A stretch of DNA of 29,982 nt, from contig JAPYQD010000001.1 in NCBI GenBank assembly GCA_029937335.1, forward strand, positions 1-29,982, given 5' to 3'. The position numbers and the translations under genes were made by a program. The stretch is from Gammaproteobacteria bacterium. Lineage in GTDB: Bacteria > Pseudomonadota > Gammaproteobacteria > PS1 > Pseudothioglobaceae. Positions 16,459-24,126 of the stretch are shown in pieces. Position 1 is the stretch's first letter. Each line of letters begins with the position of its first letter. Below the pieces are notes generated by a model, which was not told the DNA's origin, made no database searches, and was given only the letters and a program-made list of their open reading frames with translations.

Positions 16459-17838
16459 ATGAGCAACGGAAAAATTACACAAATTATTGGCGCGGTTATC
16501 GACGTTGAGTTCCCAGCGGATAGTGTTCCGAGTATTTATAACGCCCTAATCGTTACCGAAACAGGTTTAACATTAGAGGTTCAACAGCAGTTGGGTGATA
16601 ATGTGGTTCGTGCGATTGCAATGGGTGGTTCTGAAGGCTTAAAACGAGGTTTAGAGGTATCAGATACGGGTGTGCCAATTAAAGTGCCGGTAGGTACTAA
16701 AACATTAGGCCGTATTATGAACGTCCTTGGCGAACCAATTGATAATGCAGGTGATATTGGTGAAGAGGTTACCTGGGCTATTCACCGTCCAGCACCTAAT
16801 TATGATGAACTTGCGCCTGCAGCTGAATTATTAGAAACAGGTATTAAGGTAATTGACTTAGTTTGTCCGTTTGCAAAGGGTGGTAAAGTTGGTTTGTTTG
16901 GTGGTGCTGGCGTAGGTAAGACTGTAAACATGATGGAGCTTATTCGTAACATTGCGATTGAGCACTCTGGTTACTCAGTATTTGCAGGTGTTGGTGAGCG
17001 TACTCGTGAGGGTAATGACTTCTACCATGAGATGAAAGAATCAAACGTATTAGACAAGGTGTCACTGGTATATGGCCAAATGAATGAGCCACCAGGAAAC
17101 AGATTACGTGTTGCATTAACAGGTTTAACCATGGCTGAGTACTTCCGTGATGAAGGCCGTGATGTATTATTATTCATTGATAACATTTATCGTTACACAC
17201 TTGCGGGTACTGAAGTATCGGCACTATTGGGTCGTATGCCTTCTGCGGTAGGTTACCAGCCGACAATAGCATCAGAAATGGGCGCATTGCAAGAGCGTAT
17301 TACTTCAACTAAGAAAGGTTCAATTACTTCAATTCAAGCAGTATACGTACCGGCGGATGACTTAACAGATCCTGCTCCAGCAACAACCTTTGCTCACTTA
17401 GATGCAACCGTAGTATTGTCGCGTCAAGTAGCAGAACTAGGTATTTACCCCGCGGTAGACCCACTAGATTCCACCTCACGCCAGCTAGACCCACTCATCG
17501 TTGGTGAAGAGCATTACAATGTTGCTCGTGGTGTGCAAGGTGTATTGCAACGCTATAAAGAATTAAAAGACATTATTGCGATTCTAGGTATGGACGAATT
17601 ATCTGAAGAAGACAAGCAATCAGTGTCACGTGCCCGTAAGATTCAGCGTTTCTTATCTCAGCCATTCTTTGTGGCAGAAGTATTTACCGGCTCACCAGGC
17701 AAGTATGTATCTTTAAAAGACACTATCTCTGGCTTCAAGGCGATTCTTGACGGTGAGATGGATAGTTATCCAGAGCAAGCTTTCTACATGACAGGATCTC
17801 TTGATGAGGTTCGTGAAAAAGCAGCGGAGAACGCATAA
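16459..17838 (+). CDS. atpD: ATP synthase F1 subunit beta
   Basis: 459 residues, the catalytic subunit. The P-loop GGAGVGKT is at residues 148-155, and the catalytic glutamate is in GVGERTREGND. The DNIYRYTLAGTE segment and the DELSEED motif match gammaproteobacterial AtpD closely. A GAGGA ribosome site precedes the ATG. The stop TAA directly abuts the atpC ATG. Confidence 0.98.
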   Translation: MSNGKITQIIGAVIDVEFPADSVPSIYNALIVTETGLTLEVQQQLGDNVVRAIAMGGSEGLKRGLEVSDTGVPIKVPVGTKTLGRIMNVLGEPIDNAGDIGEEVTWAIHRPAPNYDELAPAAELLETGIKVIDLVCPFAKGGKVGLFGGAGVGKTVNMMELIRNIAIEHSGYSVFAGVGERTREGNDFYHEMKESNVLDKVSLVYGQMNEPPGNRLRVALTGLTMAEYFRDEGRDVLLFIDNIYRYTLAGTEVSALLGRMPSAVGYQPTIASEMGALQERITSTKKGSITSIQAVYVPADDLTDPAPATTFAHLDATVVLSRQVAELGIYPAVDPLDSTSRQLDPLIVGEEHYNVARGVQGVLQRYKELKDIIAILGMDELSEEDKQSVSRARKIQRFLSQPFFVAEVFTGSPGKYVSLKDTISGFKAILDGEMDSYPEQAFYMTGSLDEVREKAAENA

Positions 17839-18255
17839 ATGTCAACCATCCATGTCGACGTCGTTAGTGCAACAGAGTCGCTTTACTCAGGTGAAGCGAA
17901 TTGCGTGTTTGCACCAGGGTCTACTGGCGAATTAGGCATCTATCCAAAACACGTGGCTTTATTATCGACATTAAAGCCGGGTGAAGTTAGAGTGGAAACT
18001 GAAAAAGGCGTTGAGTCTATTTATGTTTCTGGTGGTATTGTTGAAGTACAACCTGATGTAGTTACAATTTTTTCTGATACAGCAATCCGAGCACACGATT
18101 TAGATGAGTCTAAGGCGTTAGAAGCTAAGCAACGCGCTGAAGAGGCGATGGCTAATTCGGATAATGGTCATGATGTTGGCACAACACAAGCTGCATTGGC
18201 AGAAGCGATGGCGCAATTACAAATGATTTCTAAGATGCGAGGTAAAAAACTTTAA
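17839..18255 (+). CDS. atpC: ATP synthase F1 subunit epsilon
   Basis: 138 residues. It contains the N-terminal beta sandwich (TIHVDVVSATESLYSGEA, GSTGELGIYPKHVALLSTLKPG) and the C-terminal helical hairpin that can inhibit hydrolysis. It is the last gene of the operon. Its stop overlaps by 4 bp the stop of the convergent MGMT-family gene, so the operon's terminator lies inside that gene. Confidence 0.97.
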   Translation: MSTIHVDVVSATESLYSGEANCVFAPGSTGELGIYPKHVALLSTLKPGEVRVETEKGVESIYVSGGIVEVQPDVVTIFSDTAIRAHDLDESKALEAKQRAEEAMANSDNGHDVGTTQAALAEAMAQLQMISKMRGKKL

Positions 18256-18560
18256 GTAGTTTTTATGACTTTCTGACCAAAGTTAACAACCTTATTATTG
18301 ATTACTTGAACGCCTTCTTTTTGAAGGCGTTTTATTTTGACTTGTATATCAAGCGCAAACCCGCCTAATTCCCCATTTGATTTAACCACGCGATGGCAGG
18401 GGACTTCAGGGGCAAACGGGTTTTTATTCATCGCTGAACCGACAGCGCGATGCGCCCTAGGGTGATTAATTAATTGTGCTAAACCTGCATAGGTGATAAC
18501 CCGTCCAGCAGGCACTTTGGTCTTTAGTGTGTGGTAGCAAAGATGTTGAAAATCAGTCAC
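18252..18560 (-). CDS. Short MGMT-family protein (C-terminal O6-alkylguanine transferase domain only)
   Basis: 102 residues that align with the C-terminal DNA-binding domain of O6-methylguanine-DNA methyltransferase. The arginine finger R38 is in HRAVGSAMNKNP, and the alkyl-acceptor cysteine is C55 in PCHRVV. SNGELGGFALDIQVKIKRL follows. The N-terminal domain of full transferases is missing, as in alkyltransferase-like (Atl) proteins. Those carry tryptophan in place of this cysteine, while this one keeps the cysteine. It may repair DNA alone or act as a lesion sensor. The GTG start overlaps the kdsC stop (GTGA), so it is coupled to kdsC. Its 3' end overlaps atpC and contains that operon's terminator on the other strand. 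Confidence 0.88.
   Translation of the reverse strand: MTDFQHLCYHTLKTKVPAGRVITYAGLAQLINHPRAHRAVGSAMNKNPFAPEVPCHRVVKSNGELGGFALDIQVKIKRLQKEGVQVINNKVVNFGQKVIKTT
18309..18340 (+). terminator. atp operon terminator inside the opposing gene
   Basis: AACGCCTTC (18309-18317), loop TTTTT, GAAGGCGTT (18323-18331), then TTATTTTG. This perfect 9-bp GC-rich stem with a T-rich tail lies 54 bp after atpC. It falls within the coding region of the convergent MGMT-family gene, where it encodes the lysine-rich KRLQKEGV stretch. The tail is T-rich on the plus strand only, so it should stop atp transcripts and not those of the opposing gene. Confidence 0.85.
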
Positions 18561-19090
18561 GCTAAATAGATTTTCATTGCCTCATCAAACTTATCTTGTG
18601 CCTTTAGAATAAAGTCACATGCTTCTCTAACCGCACCATGACCACCAGCTTTCTCAGTCACCATGCAAGATTTTTCTTTGACCAATTCATGTGCATTAGC
18701 AACCGCTATAGGTAAACCAACTTTAGTCATCACTGGCAAATCAATCACATCATCCCCCACATAAGCAACTTGATCAGCCTTTAGATTGAGCTTTTCTAAT
18801 AAGTCGTTGAAGGCAATTACTTTATCTTCTTGTCCTTGGTAAAAATGCGTAATGCCCAGATTTTTCATCCGATGTTCAACCGTTGTAGAGGTGCGAGCAG
18901 TAATAACAGCGGGTTCAACACCGTTGTCTTTTAGAATCTTGATGCCTAGTCCGTCAAGTGAATTAAAGCGTTTGAATTCTTGCCCATCGTCAGAAAAATA
19001 CAACCCGCCATCGGTTAACACGCCATCAACATCAAAAATAATCAGTCGAATTTGCTTGGCTCGTAAGTAAGATTTATTGAGTAGCTTCAT
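18557..19090 (-). CDS. kdsC: 3-deoxy-D-manno-octulosonate-8-phosphate phosphatase
   Basis: 177 residues, a HAD-superfamily phosphatase that makes free KDO for lipopolysaccharide. Motif I is IIFDVDGVLTDG with D20 and D22. VITARTS is motif II, K90 is in QEDK, and motif IV is VGDDVIDLPVM (D113, D114). The C-terminal GGHGAVREACDFIL is typical of KdsC. It starts 3 bp after the ampD stop. KdsC more often sits with kdsD and lpt genes, so the partners here are unusual. Confidence 0.94.
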   Translation of the reverse strand: MKLLNKSYLRAKQIRLIIFDVDGVLTDGGLYFSDDGQEFKRFNSLDGLGIKILKDNGVEPAVITARTSTTVEHRMKNLGITHFYQGQEDKVIAFNDLLEKLNLKADQVAYVGDDVIDLPVMTKVGLPIAVANAHELVKEKSCMVTEKAGGHGAVREACDFILKAQDKFDEAMKIYLA

Positions 19091-19093
19091 AAA

Positions 19094-19612
19094 TTAATCC
19101 TTTATTTCATCCCAATTAAAAGCCTCTCCTGGATCAGTTTTTCTGCCCGGAGCGATATCACTATGCCCAACAATATTTTGGACTGGATAATGGTCTTTTA
19201 GTTGTTTTAATGTTGTTTTTAATGATTGGTATTGTACCGCTTCATAGTTAAGATTGTCGGTTCCTTCTAGTTCGATGCCAATGGAAAAATCGTTACAATT
19301 ATCTTGTCCATTAAAGTTAGACTTTCCCGCATGCCAAGCACGCTTATCAAAGGGTACAAACTGAATGATTGAGCCATCACGCTTAATGAGTAAGTGGGCA
19401 GACACTTGTAAGTCTTGAATGGTTTTGAAATAAGGGTGCGCATTAAAATCGAGCTGATTGGTAAAAAACTGTTCAATATAGTTGTTGCTGAACTCACCTG
19501 GTGGCAAGGAAATACTGTGGATTACGATGAGAGAAATTTCATCATTGGGACGATCGTTACAATTAATCGAGGGAGATTGTGTGGCCGAAGCTAGTCGGTG
19601 GTTGCTAATCAT
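19094..19612 (-). CDS. ampD: 1,6-anhydro-N-acetylmuramyl-L-alanine amidase AmpD
   Basis: 172 residues, a cytoplasmic zinc amidase of murein recycling (amidase_2 fold). The zinc ligands are H32 (VIHSISLPPGEF), H150 and D160 (VGHSDIAPGRKTDPGEAFNW), matching H34, H154 and D164 of E. coli. RAWHAGKSNF and FSIGIELEG are further family signatures. There is no signal peptide, which favours AmpD over the exported AmiD. It lies between the dioxygenase gene (15 bp) and kdsC (3 bp). Confidence 0.94.
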   Translation of the reverse strand: MISNHRLASATQSPSINCNDRPNDEISLIVIHSISLPPGEFSNNYIEQFFTNQLDFNAHPYFKTIQDLQVSAHLLIKRDGSIIQFVPFDKRAWHAGKSNFNGQDNCNDFSIGIELEGTDNLNYEAVQYQSLKTTLKQLKDHYPVQNIVGHSDIAPGRKTDPGEAFNWDEIKD

Positions 19613-19627
19613 GAACTTATTATATCC

Positions 19628-20485
19628 CTATTCGATTCGGTTAAAGTAGCGCCCTCTTAGTAGCAACCTCGGGTTGTCTTTGTCATCAGTAAAGGCGTTG
19701 CGTCTATGTAAGACATTGTTGCACAACAAGCCTTGTCCAGTTTGCATTAAGTGTTTAAAGTGATAGTCAGTTGTTGTATTTAACAGGGTATCTAAATAGG
19801 CTACAGCTTGTTTAATTTCAAGTGAATCTAAGAACTCAATATTTTTTTTGCGCTGTGTGTAGCGCATATAAAGCGCTTGTGTTTTTTCATCAATGAAAAA
19901 TACTGGCCCAACTGAAGTCGCACGTCTAACTTCGCCATCAACTCTGTGTTCAGGAATACTCATGGCTTCTGGGTGAATCAATGCTTTAACCACATCAGGA
20001 TTGTCTTCACGCAATAATAAATAAATCATTTGTGGGTCGACCCATTCACTTGTGCCGCCCTTTAGTGCAGGACGCACACAGAACAAGGAGAATGCACGAA
20101 TGCGCTGTTCAATTGCATTGTAATAGCCGTCTGTATGCCAGCCTAGATTTTTGTCAGTGTAGGGGATAAATTCGCCTTGGTCTTTTTTGTCACTTTGGGT
20201 GATATGTGCCAGCCCACCTGTTTTAACAAACAAATGCGTGTCAAAATCTTTTAAGCCAAATTGTGTATTGATATCAATAACCGAATTTTCATACTGCTCG
20301 GTTGGGTCAATTTGAAATAGTGCAAAGTTACTATGTTGACATAGGTTTTTAACTTTGTTTTTTTCTGCGCTGGTGAGTTTAGATGGGTTTTGTATCTCAA
20401 CAATACAATCGGCTAGCTCAGTAGTCGTATTGGCAAGTTTTTCATCTCGCCAATATTGATACTCATCTGAATTATCTAATAACAT
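19628..20485 (-). CDS. TauD/TfdA-family Fe(II)/2-oxoglutarate dioxygenase, substrate unknown
   Basis: 285 residues. The iron-binding facial triad is visible: H117 and D119 in GWHTDGYY and H260 in VLHRRNAF. R274 or R277 in NPRLLLRGRYF would bind 2-oxoglutarate. This is the architecture of TauD/TfdA oxygenases, which hydroxylate small substrates such as taurine. No taurine transporter or sulfonate gene is nearby; the neighbours are murein recycling and yidC. I therefore name only the family. It has its own candidate promoter flanked by repeated motifs and leads into ampD 15 bp later. Confidence 0.85.
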   Translation of the reverse strand: MLLDNSDEYQYWRDEKLANTTTELADCIVEIQNPSKLTSAEKNKVKNLCQHSNFALFQIDPTEQYENSVIDINTQFGLKDFDTHLFVKTGGLAHITQSDKKDQGEFIPYTDKNLGWHTDGYYNAIEQRIRAFSLFCVRPALKGGTSEWVDPQMIYLLLREDNPDVVKALIHPEAMSIPEHRVDGEVRRATSVGPVFFIDEKTQALYMRYTQRKKNIEFLDSLEIKQAVAYLDTLLNTTTDYHFKHLMQTGQGLLCNNVLHRRNAFTDDKDNPRLLLRGRYFNRIE

Positions 20486-20513
20486 TTTAAAAATTAAAGC
20501 TACAAGGTGTTTT

Positions 20514-20548
20514 GTCTAAAGACAGTATAACTGAATACGTCGAAAGAC
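20514..20548 (-). promoter_or_regulatory. Possible operator repeats flanking the dioxygenase promoter
   Basis: On the minus strand GTCTTTCGAC (20539-20548) and GTCTTTAGAC (20514-20523) are 25 bp apart start to start and flank a -10-like TATACT (20524-20529). Each half is itself nearly palindromic (GTC...GAC). With flanking TTTGTC and GACAAA, the whole block also forms an inverted repeat. The -35 is weak, as expected for an activated promoter. The leader to the ATG would be about 32 nt. Confidence 0.4.
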
Positions 20549-20572
20549 AAATAACGCAGTCGCTTTAATTTT

Positions 20573-22189
20573 TTAGGCGTTAATGCGTTTATTGATAGTC
20601 CACTGCTGTGCAATAGATAAGACGTTGTTAAACACCCAATAAAGCACTAAGCCTGATGGGAACCACAAGAAGAAAATGGTAAACACAAATGGCAACGACA
20701 TCATGATCTTCGCTTGCATTGGGTCAGGCGGCGGCGGGTTAAGTTTTTGCTGTATAAACATAGACGCACCCATGATAATTGGCAAGATGTAGTAAGGGTC
20801 TTGCGTTGATAGATCGGTTAACCACCAAAACGATGTTTGGCGTAATTCGACGGTATCAAGTAGCATCCAGTAAAAAGCAATAAACACTGGAATTTGCACC
20901 ATGATTGGCAAACAACCAGAGGCCGGATTGATCTTTTCTTTCTTGTACAGCTCCATGGTTTTTTGACCCATCTTTTGTTTGTCATCGCCATAGGTCTCTT
21001 TAAGCTTAGTCAATCTTGGCGAGAGTTTTCTCATGCCTGCCATTGAGCGGTAAGACTTTTCACTGAGTGGATAGAAAACTAGCTTGATTAAAATAGTAAT
21101 GATGATGATCGACCAACCCCAGCTATCGATAAAGTCATTGATCTTATGGATGGCCCAAGACAATGGATCTGCCAAGATGTCTAACCAGCCATAGTCAAGT
21201 GTGTAGTTTAATCCAGTAGCCACTTCTTCAATCTTGCCATATTCTTTAGGTCCAAGATAAAGTTGATTAGCAGCTAGTGTTGCACTACTACCGGCGCCAA
21301 GGCTAATTTGTTGGTTGGCATTTGTTAGCTTGTGTAAGTTGTTGCTTGAGCTGGCAGAAAACGTCTGAGATTCATTTTGATTTGGAATCCAAGCAGCAAT
21401 GAAATATTGCTGAACCATTGCCATCCAGCCACCCGTTGATTGTTGTGCGTTAAACTCATCCCAATCATCAAACTCATTTTTTTGTACTGTATGGTCTGTC
21501 TTGTCATAAACGATACCACCGGTAAAAGTCGGCATCATCATGTTGGATTGATCAATTGCACTTCTACTTAGACGTACATAGCTTTTAACCGGAATGGCTT
21601 GATTAGAATTGTTGGTGATTTGATAATCAACCTCAACAATGTAACTGTCTTTTTTAAAGTGAAAATTCTTAGTGACTGTGGTGCCATCTTTGCCTTGCCA
21701 AGTCAGCGGTACGGTGAGTGTGTCAGTAGACAACTGATAGTTTGAATTAGTAGAGTTAAATAAGGATAAATGGGTTGGCAATAAATCATCACGTGAGGCT
21801 AAACCACTTTGTGCTTGAAACAATGCACCGGTTTTGTCACTCAATAATTGGAATTTTTCTTCGCCACCTTTTTCTATAGGGAAGGTATTAAGATAGGCGT
21901 TTTGAATAGTACCGCCTTTGTGGCTAATTTCTACCGTTAATAAATCAGTGGTAACCGTGGTATAACCGTGTGACTCGCTAATACTTGGTGCGGTTGGTAG
22001 ATCAATTTGTGTTGCCTCTGTGTTGATCATTGGCACATCAGTATTTTTTGTGCTGGTATCGAGTGTGATTTGGGTTTTGCGTACGACATTGCCATTTTCA
22101 TCGGTGACATGAGTGATTTGCCACTTGTCCCACAACAAGAAAACTGTTAAGAAAATTGCAATACCGAGAAATAGTTTTTGATTGTTCAT
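20573..22189 (-). CDS. yidC: Membrane protein insertase YidC
   Basis: 538 residues, the long Gram-negative form. It inserts and folds inner-membrane proteins (including ATP synthase subunit c), with or without SecYEG. The N-terminal membrane anchor is in NNQKLFLGIAIFLTVFLLW. A large periplasmic beta domain (about 50-320) follows. The conserved insertase core has DYGWLDILADPLSWAI, KLSPRLTKLKETYGDDKQKM, INPASGCLPIMVQIPVFIAFYWML and a C-terminal GLVLYWVFNNVLSIAQQW. It is 16 bp after yidD. Confidence 0.97.
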   Translation of the reverse strand: MNNQKLFLGIAIFLTVFLLWDKWQITHVTDENGNVVRKTQITLDTSTKNTDVPMINTEATQIDLPTAPSISESHGYTTVTTDLLTVEISHKGGTIQNAYLNTFPIEKGGEEKFQLLSDKTGALFQAQSGLASRDDLLPTHLSLFNSTNSNYQLSTDTLTVPLTWQGKDGTTVTKNFHFKKDSYIVEVDYQITNNSNQAIPVKSYVRLSRSAIDQSNMMMPTFTGGIVYDKTDHTVQKNEFDDWDEFNAQQSTGGWMAMVQQYFIAAWIPNQNESQTFSASSSNNLHKLTNANQQISLGAGSSATLAANQLYLGPKEYGKIEEVATGLNYTLDYGWLDILADPLSWAIHKINDFIDSWGWSIIIITILIKLVFYPLSEKSYRSMAGMRKLSPRLTKLKETYGDDKQKMGQKTMELYKKEKINPASGCLPIMVQIPVFIAFYWMLLDTVELRQTSFWWLTDLSTQDPYYILPIIMGASMFIQQKLNPPPPDPMQAKIMMSLPFVFTIFFLWFPSGLVLYWVFNNVLSIAQQWTINKRINA

Positions 22190-22205
22190 AAGAATAATTT
22201 ATTGA

Positions 22206-22430
22206 TTAATGAATGTGTTTTTTTGGCACTGGATCAAATCCGCCATCGTGCCACGGATGACATTTTCCAATGCGTTTTGCACTTAGTGCAAAACCCTTAA
22301 AGAAGCCATGTTCTTTCACAGCATCATAAGAATATTGTGAGCAGGTTGGATCAAAGCGACAATTAGCACCTAAAAACGGACTGATAAATAGCTGATAAAA
22401 TTTAATGGGAATAAGCAATAAATAACGCAT
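22206..22430 (-). CDS. yidD: Membrane protein insertion efficiency factor YidD
   Basis: 74 residues. It is a small inner-membrane-associated protein that assists YidC-dependent insertion. The signature FLGANCRFDPTCSQYSYDAV and the later KCHPWHDGGFDPVP identify the family (DUF37). It is between rnpA (8 bp) and yidC (16 bp), its usual place. Confidence 0.96.
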   Translation of the reverse strand: MRYLLLIPIKFYQLFISPFLGANCRFDPTCSQYSYDAVKEHGFFKGFALSAKRIGKCHPWHDGGFDPVPKKHIH

Positions 22431-22438
22431 AATTCAAA

Positions 22439-22780
22439 TTATTTTTTCATCACCTGTTTAAATAAATTTAGTAATTCAGTAGATAATTCTGGGTTTTTGG
22501 TTGGCTTAGCGTTTCTGGCCATAACCACAAATCCCCAATTATCTAAGTGCGGTTGCGCCACCCTAAAAGTTTCTCTAGCAACACGCTTGAATCGGTTTCT
22601 ATCAACAGCCAAACGCGTTACTTTTTTTGAAATTGCTAAACCTAAACGCGGCCTAGGGTCCTGAATAGGTTTTGCAATGATTTGCCAATATTTACCTTTG
22701 GCCCGCTTACCCCCTTTAAAGACATGGGTGTATTCGCCGGGTTTTAGGATTTTGGCCTCACGTGTCAGCCGTAGAGACAT
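22439..22780 (-). CDS. rnpA: Ribonuclease P protein component
   Basis: 113 residues. It is the basic protein cofactor that binds the RNase P RNA and pre-tRNA leaders. The conserved RNR motif is in VDRNRFKRVARETFR, preceded by LGLAISKKV. Its ATG overlaps the rpmH stop by one base (TAATG), so translation is probably coupled to the ribosomal protein gene. Confidence 0.96.
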   Translation of the reverse strand: MSLRLTREAKILKPGEYTHVFKGGKRAKGKYWQIIAKPIQDPRPRLGLAISKKVTRLAVDRNRFKRVARETFRVAQPHLDNWGFVVMARNAKPTKNPELSTELLNLFKQVMKK

Positions 22781-22920
22781 TAAGCAGCTAAACGCTTGCG
22801 TCCTTTTCTTCTACGAGCATTGATGACTGCACGGCCAGACTTGGTGCTCATTCTTGATCTAAAGCCATGAGTACGTTTGCGTTTTAAAACACTGGGTTGG
22901 AAGGTTCTTTTCTGTTTCAT
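22780..22920 (-). CDS. rpmH: 50S ribosomal protein L34
   Basis: A 46-codon gene. The protein starts MKQKRTFQPSVLKRKRTHGF and continues with RSRMSTKSGRAVINARRRKG and RKRLAA, the L34 family pattern (RTFQPSVLKR...HGFRSRM). It is extremely basic and contains no cysteine. It heads the rpmH-rnpA-yidD-yidC operon. The stop TAA shares one base with the rnpA start. Confidence 0.97.
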   Translation of the reverse strand: MKQKRTFQPSVLKRKRTHGFRSRMSTKSGRAVINARRRKGRKRLAA

Positions 22921-22949
22921 AATAGAATATCAGCCAATAAAATCTTGCA

Positions 22950-23001
22950 ATTTTACCATAAATCATAATACGCCTTGCAAATAACTATGATAATTTATAA
23001 T
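22950..23001. promoter_or_regulatory. Divergent promoters of rpmH and dprA sharing a -35 element
   Basis: TTGCAA (22975-22980) is its own reverse complement. On the minus strand it is followed after 19 bp by TAAAAT (22950-22955) preceded by TGG, an extended -10 for rpmH. On the plus strand it is followed after 15 bp by TATAAT (22996-23001) for dprA. Spacings are not ideal, so the shared use is inferred. No DnaA box is visible in this 110-bp gap. Confidence 0.4.
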
Positions 23002-23030
23002 AACGCTAATATTGTCGACAATAGGCTGAA

Positions 23031-24119
23031 ATGGATTTAATTTACTGGTTGATGTTACTCAAAGCGCCCCACTTGGGTGTGCGTACTTTTTATAAGGCGC
23101 TTAAAATTTTCGAAACACCCGAACAGGTGTTTTTGGCATCAAAAGCAACGCGCAAAGAATGTGGACTGTTTCGTCAAGTGACACTTGATTATTTAGAGCA
23201 ACAGGACGTTTCAACGGTACAAGCCGACCTTGATTGGGCCGAGGCGGAGGACTGCCATATTCTAACTTTGGTTGATGAGGGCTATCCTCAGCAACTTAAA
23301 ACTATTGCTGATCCACCACCAGTGTTATATATACGAGGCGATATCGCTTGTTTGTCTGAACCACAGCTTGCGATTGTGGGCAGTCGTAATCCAACCCCAG
23401 CGGGCAAACAAAACGCCCAACAGTTTGCTAAGGCACTATCTAAAGTAGGCTTGGTGATTACCTCGGGAATGGCCAGCGGTATTGATGCCAGTGCACACAT
23501 TGGTGCGTTAGAAGCTGGTCAACTAACCATTGCAGTTTGTGGAACCGGGCTTGATCGTATTTACCCAGCAAAGCATAAATCGTTGGCACACCAAATTTCA
23601 ACCCAGGGTGCACTGGTATCTGAATTCTCTATTGGAACCTCACCCATAGCAAATAATTTTCCAAGACGTAACCGGATTATTAGTGGTTTAAGCCTAGGCA
23701 CTCTAGTGGTTGAAGCCAGCATTAAAAGCGGCACCATGATTACGGCTAAATTAGCTGCTGATCAAGGCAAAGAAGTGTTTGCTATTCCAAGCTCAATCCA
23801 CAATCCATTGTCACAAGGCTGTCATCAATTAATTAAACAAGGGGCGAAATTAGTGGAGAATATTGAAGACATTGTTGAAGAGCTATCACTAGATTTAGAG
23901 GTGCCTTTATCAGACAATAACGCACCTATTTATACAAAAGATGTAGACAACACCCCCTCTGTGCTATTAAAATGCTTGAGTTATGAAGCCATGAGTATTG
24001 ATGAAATGGTTGAAAAAAGTGAGTTAAGCCCCCAAGTCATTACACAAGAGTTGCTTTTATTAGAACTTGCAAACAGGGTGACAAAGGTTGGTGGCTCTGG
24101 CTATCTATTAACTAAGTGA
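23031..24119 (+). CDS. dprA: DNA-processing protein DprA (Smf)
   Basis: 362 residues. It loads RecA onto incoming single-stranded DNA during natural transformation. An N-terminal helical region (about 1-70) precedes the Rossmann fold with AIVGSRNPTPAGKQNA, VITSGMASGIDASAH, CGTGLDRIYPAKH and FPRRNRIISGLS, then SGTMITAKLAADQGKEVFAIPS. A winged-helix C-terminal domain (about 300-362) completes the usual three-part layout. It is followed by smg 7 bp later. DprA is widespread, so competence cannot be concluded from it alone. Confidence 0.96.
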   Translation: MDLIYWLMLLKAPHLGVRTFYKALKIFETPEQVFLASKATRKECGLFRQVTLDYLEQQDVSTVQADLDWAEAEDCHILTLVDEGYPQQLKTIADPPPVLYIRGDIACLSEPQLAIVGSRNPTPAGKQNAQQFAKALSKVGLVITSGMASGIDASAHIGALEAGQLTIAVCGTGLDRIYPAKHKSLAHQISTQGALVSEFSIGTSPIANNFPRRNRIISGLSLGTLVVEASIKSGTMITAKLAADQGKEVFAIPSSIHNPLSQGCHQLIKQGAKLVENIEDIVEELSLDLEVPLSDNNAPIYTKDVDNTPSVLLKCLSYEAMSIDEMVEKSELSPQVITQELLLLELANRVTKVGGSGYLLTK

Positions 24120-24126
24120 GATTTTT

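Noticed and set aside
22921..23030. Origin of replication between rpmH and dprA
   Set aside because: No DnaA-box-like TTATNCACA and no dnaA gene; the gap is explained by divergent promoters.
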